Below are positions 5,009-6,411 of a stretch of 6,411 nucleotides of DNA, in pieces. The stretch is taken from assembly GCA_025455345.1 (NCBI GenBank), contig JALOMS010000637.1, positions 1 through 6,411 of the forward strand. The letters are read 5' to 3'. The notes below the pieces were generated by a model. It saw nothing but the letters and a program-made list of their open reading frames with translations. It did no database searches and was not told the DNA's origin. Position 1 is the stretch's first letter, and every line of letters begins with the position of its first letter. Both the position numbers and the translations under genes were made by a program. The stretch comes from Thermoflexibacter sp. (GTDB lineage Bacteria > Bacteroidota > Bacteroidia > Cytophagales > Thermoflexibacteraceae).

Positions 5009-5452
5009 ATGGAAAAACAATATACTAATGGCGAAATCACAGTGGTATGGAAACCAGATGTTTGCATTCACTCTGCTGTCTGTTTCAAAGGGTTACAAAG
5101 TGTTTTTAATCCTTCTAAGCGTCCATGGGTCAATATAAATGGCGCAGAAACAGAAAAAATAGTCAGCCAAGTCAATCAATGCCCCTCTAAAGCATTGTCT
5201 TTTTTCTGGAATAGCAAAACGGCAGATAATAATAGCCAAACTACTGAAAAAGAAACAGTAGAAACACCAATTGGGGCAAAAATAGAGGTAATTCCCAACG
5301 GTCCTCTCGTGGTAGAAGGCAAAATCAAAATTAAAGATGCCAAAGGCGAAGAATCCGAAAAGGATAAAATTTATCTTTGCCGTTGTGGTGCTTCTTCCAA
5401 AAAACCTTATTGCGATGGCTCTCACAAAAAGATAGGATTCCAAGATGCCTAA
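5009..5452 (+). CDS. two-domain iron-sulfur protein: YjdI-type 4Fe-4S domain plus CDGSH domain
   Basis: The 147-residue protein joins two metal-binding domains. Residues about 8-68 match the divergent 4Fe-4S mono-cluster (YjdI/Fer4_19) family: CIHSAVC places Cys19 and Cys25, RPW is at 38-40, and NQCPSKAL supplies Cys58. His21 may help as a ligand. Residues about 86-145 form a CDGSH (mitoNEET-like) domain whose motif reads C124-x-C126, Ser129, Pro133, then CDGSH at 135-139. It gives the classic three-Cys one-His set for a 2Fe-2S cluster. A polar Ser/Thr/Glu-rich linker (about 70-86) separates them. No signal or membrane segment is present, so it is cytosolic. Expected roles are electron transfer or cluster storage and redox sensing, but the partner is unknown. 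The combination recurs among bacterial '(4Fe-4S)-binding' proteins. It converges with the next gene, 57 bases away. Confidence 0.88.
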   Translation: MEKQYTNGEITVVWKPDVCIHSAVCFKGLQSVFNPSKRPWVNINGAETEKIVSQVNQCPSKALSFFWNSKTADNNSQTTEKETVETPIGAKIEVIPNGPLVVEGKIKIKDAKGEESEKDKIYLCRCGASSKKPYCDGSHKKIGFQDA

Positions 5453-5509
5453 TTAATCGCCCATCTAATAGTGCTATGAGATTTAACTAAAGGTAATATG
5501 GGATAGGCA

Positions 5510-6411
5510 TTATTTTATTTCTTGCCCATTCTTATATCTACGCCTTTTGGTCATACTTCCATTTTCGTCATAATAACGCCAAGTTCCTTCTTGCAGGTCT
5601 TTCTTGTACTCTCCTTTGACTTTTAGTTCTCCATTAGGGTAGTATTCCTTGTAAGCTCCATTTTTTTGTCCGTTTTTAATATCTACTTCTACTTTGGTAG
5701 AGCCGTTGGGGTAGATTTCTGTATATTTTTTACTATCCAAATCACTGAGTATAATCTCTAAAGGAGCTTCTATATCAATCATACTATCAACTACTTGGAC
5801 ATCTTTCTCATAAAACTTGGCAAAATAGTCAGGATAAAGCATAGGATTGGTAAATGTAGTTAGCAATTTGGTTTCAAAAACATCTCTCTCTCCTATCAGT
5901 TGAAATCCTACTTGGTCAAAGCATTGGATATAGTTGCGATTGGATTGCATATTATTCCAAGTTTCCAAAGAAAGCAAAGGTTTTATAGTTTGTTGTAATA
6001 CAGGGGTTTGCATATAAATAAATACATTTGCAGAAGAGGAAAATTCTTCGAAAAAGTTGTCAAAAGTTTCGGATTTGGCTAAGGTATTTCTTTCGTTATA
6101 GTCATTGATGATGTCTTTGAGAGTCTGGGGGTGATTGCTAAAAATTACATGATTCTCAATGATGGTATAGTAGGGTTTTTCTAATTTTTCAAAAAACTTT
6201 CCAAGAAACAAGCGGAAGAACCCTTTGACTGCCATGTATTTGATTGTGAATCCATTATATTCTACTTCTTTAAATCTAACGGGTGTGCGCTTTCGGATTT
6301 GGTCACTAATAAAATCCAAGTTACCTTTGGCTTCGCCTATGTCGTCTGCACTGACAATGACCGCTATCTCATTATTTCTGCCAAGTCCTTTGGGTTGCGT
6401 TTGTACAAAAG
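5510..6411 (-). CDS. DUF3352-like protein with C-terminal MORN/YwqK-type repeats (5' end outside window)
   Basis: The frame runs without a stop from the right edge down to TAA at 5510-5512, and 299 residues are visible. A TTG at 6319-6317 could be mistaken for the start, but 30 upstream codons are open and protein-like (containing GLGRNNEIAVIVS), so the gene continues beyond the window. The first ~220 residues resemble the C-terminal half of DUF3352 proteins of Bacteroidota: a 'YYTIIENHVIFSN' strand pair, 'TLKDIINDYNERNTLA', then 'SSANVFIYMQTPVL'. The final ~70 residues (about 5513-5725) are three degenerate 23-residue repeats of the MORN_2/YwqK kind, each with a Y.PNG or Y.ENG core and a K.G or R..Y strand. 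Such repeats form beta-hairpin stacks. No enzyme motif is present and no function is known. By family habit the missing N-terminus may carry a signal or membrane anchor; this is inference. Confidence 0.7.
   Translation of the reverse strand, partial: FVQTQPKGLGRNNEIAVIVSADDIGEAKGNLDFISDQIRKRTPVRFKEVEYNGFTIKYMAVKGFFRLFLGKFFEKLEKPYYTIIENHVIFSNHPQTLKDIINDYNERNTLAKSETFDNFFEEFSSSANVFIYMQTPVLQQTIKPLLSLETWNNMQSNRNYIQCFDQVGFQLIGERDVFETKLLTTFTNPMLYPDYFAKFYEKDVQVVDSMIDIEAPLEIILSDLDSKKYTEIYPNGSTKVEVDIKNGQKNGAYKEYYPNGELKVKGEYKKDLQEGTWRYYDENGSMTKRRRYKNGQEIK

Noticed and set aside
5093..5443. Open frame of 116 codons antisense to the iron-sulfur gene
   Set aside because: The opposite strand encodes a clear CDGSH and YjdI-type protein with intact motifs. 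The antisense product is Phe- and Ile-rich, as expected from reading Lys- and Asn-rich codons backwards.
5445..5510. Bidirectional terminator between the convergent genes
   Set aside because: ATGCCTA (5445-5451) and TAGGCAT (5504-5510) are complementary, but the loop is over 50 bases and there is no T-run, so it is not a credible intrinsic terminator.
6317..6319. TTG as the start of the minus-strand gene
   Set aside because: The frame remains open for 30 further codons to the window edge and encodes protein-like sequence, so this codon is an internal leucine.

Overview
This is an AT-rich chromosomal window from a Bacteroidota bacterium, probably of the Cytophagales or a relative. The assignment rests on promoter-like pairs of the Bacteroidota type (TTG, then TAnnTTTG), the absence of Shine-Dalgarno sequences before the starts, and proteins typical of the phylum: a DUF3352-type protein with MORN-like repeats and a DUF6056-like membrane protein. 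No species can be named from the sequence.

Layout from left to right. (1) The C-terminal part of a multi-span membrane protein, cut by the left edge, ends at 536. (2) A complete gene for the replication-restart helicase PriA runs from 634 to 3186. It starts with TTG and has a well-placed consensus promoter just upstream. (3) A gene-free stretch of about 800 bases (3187-3993) is packed with palindromes. It holds two nested stem-loops, a near-perfect 42-base palindrome, and a roughly 330-base array of GTCCC/GGGAC palindromes built as two tandem copies of a ~165-base unit. A 46-base segment of that unit is inverted in one copy relative to the other. (4) A complete FkbM-like methyltransferase-family gene runs from 3994 to 4947. 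(5) A small iron-sulfur protein (5009-5452) joins a YjdI-type 4Fe-4S domain to a CDGSH domain. (6) Convergent to it, a DUF3352-like protein with three C-terminal MORN-type repeats (5510 to the right edge, minus strand) is cut at its N-terminus.

The genes do not form an evident pathway. priA is housekeeping, the methyltransferase-like gene would fit cell-surface glycan modification, and the iron-sulfur protein appears to have its own promoter. No phage, toxin, CRISPR or defence genes are visible. The most unusual part is the palindrome-rich intergenic island. It looks like a cluster of REP/BIME-like or MITE-like elements, or a structured transcribed region. Its flanking direct repeats, internal segment inversion and a promoter-like motif that spans one palindrome merit attention.
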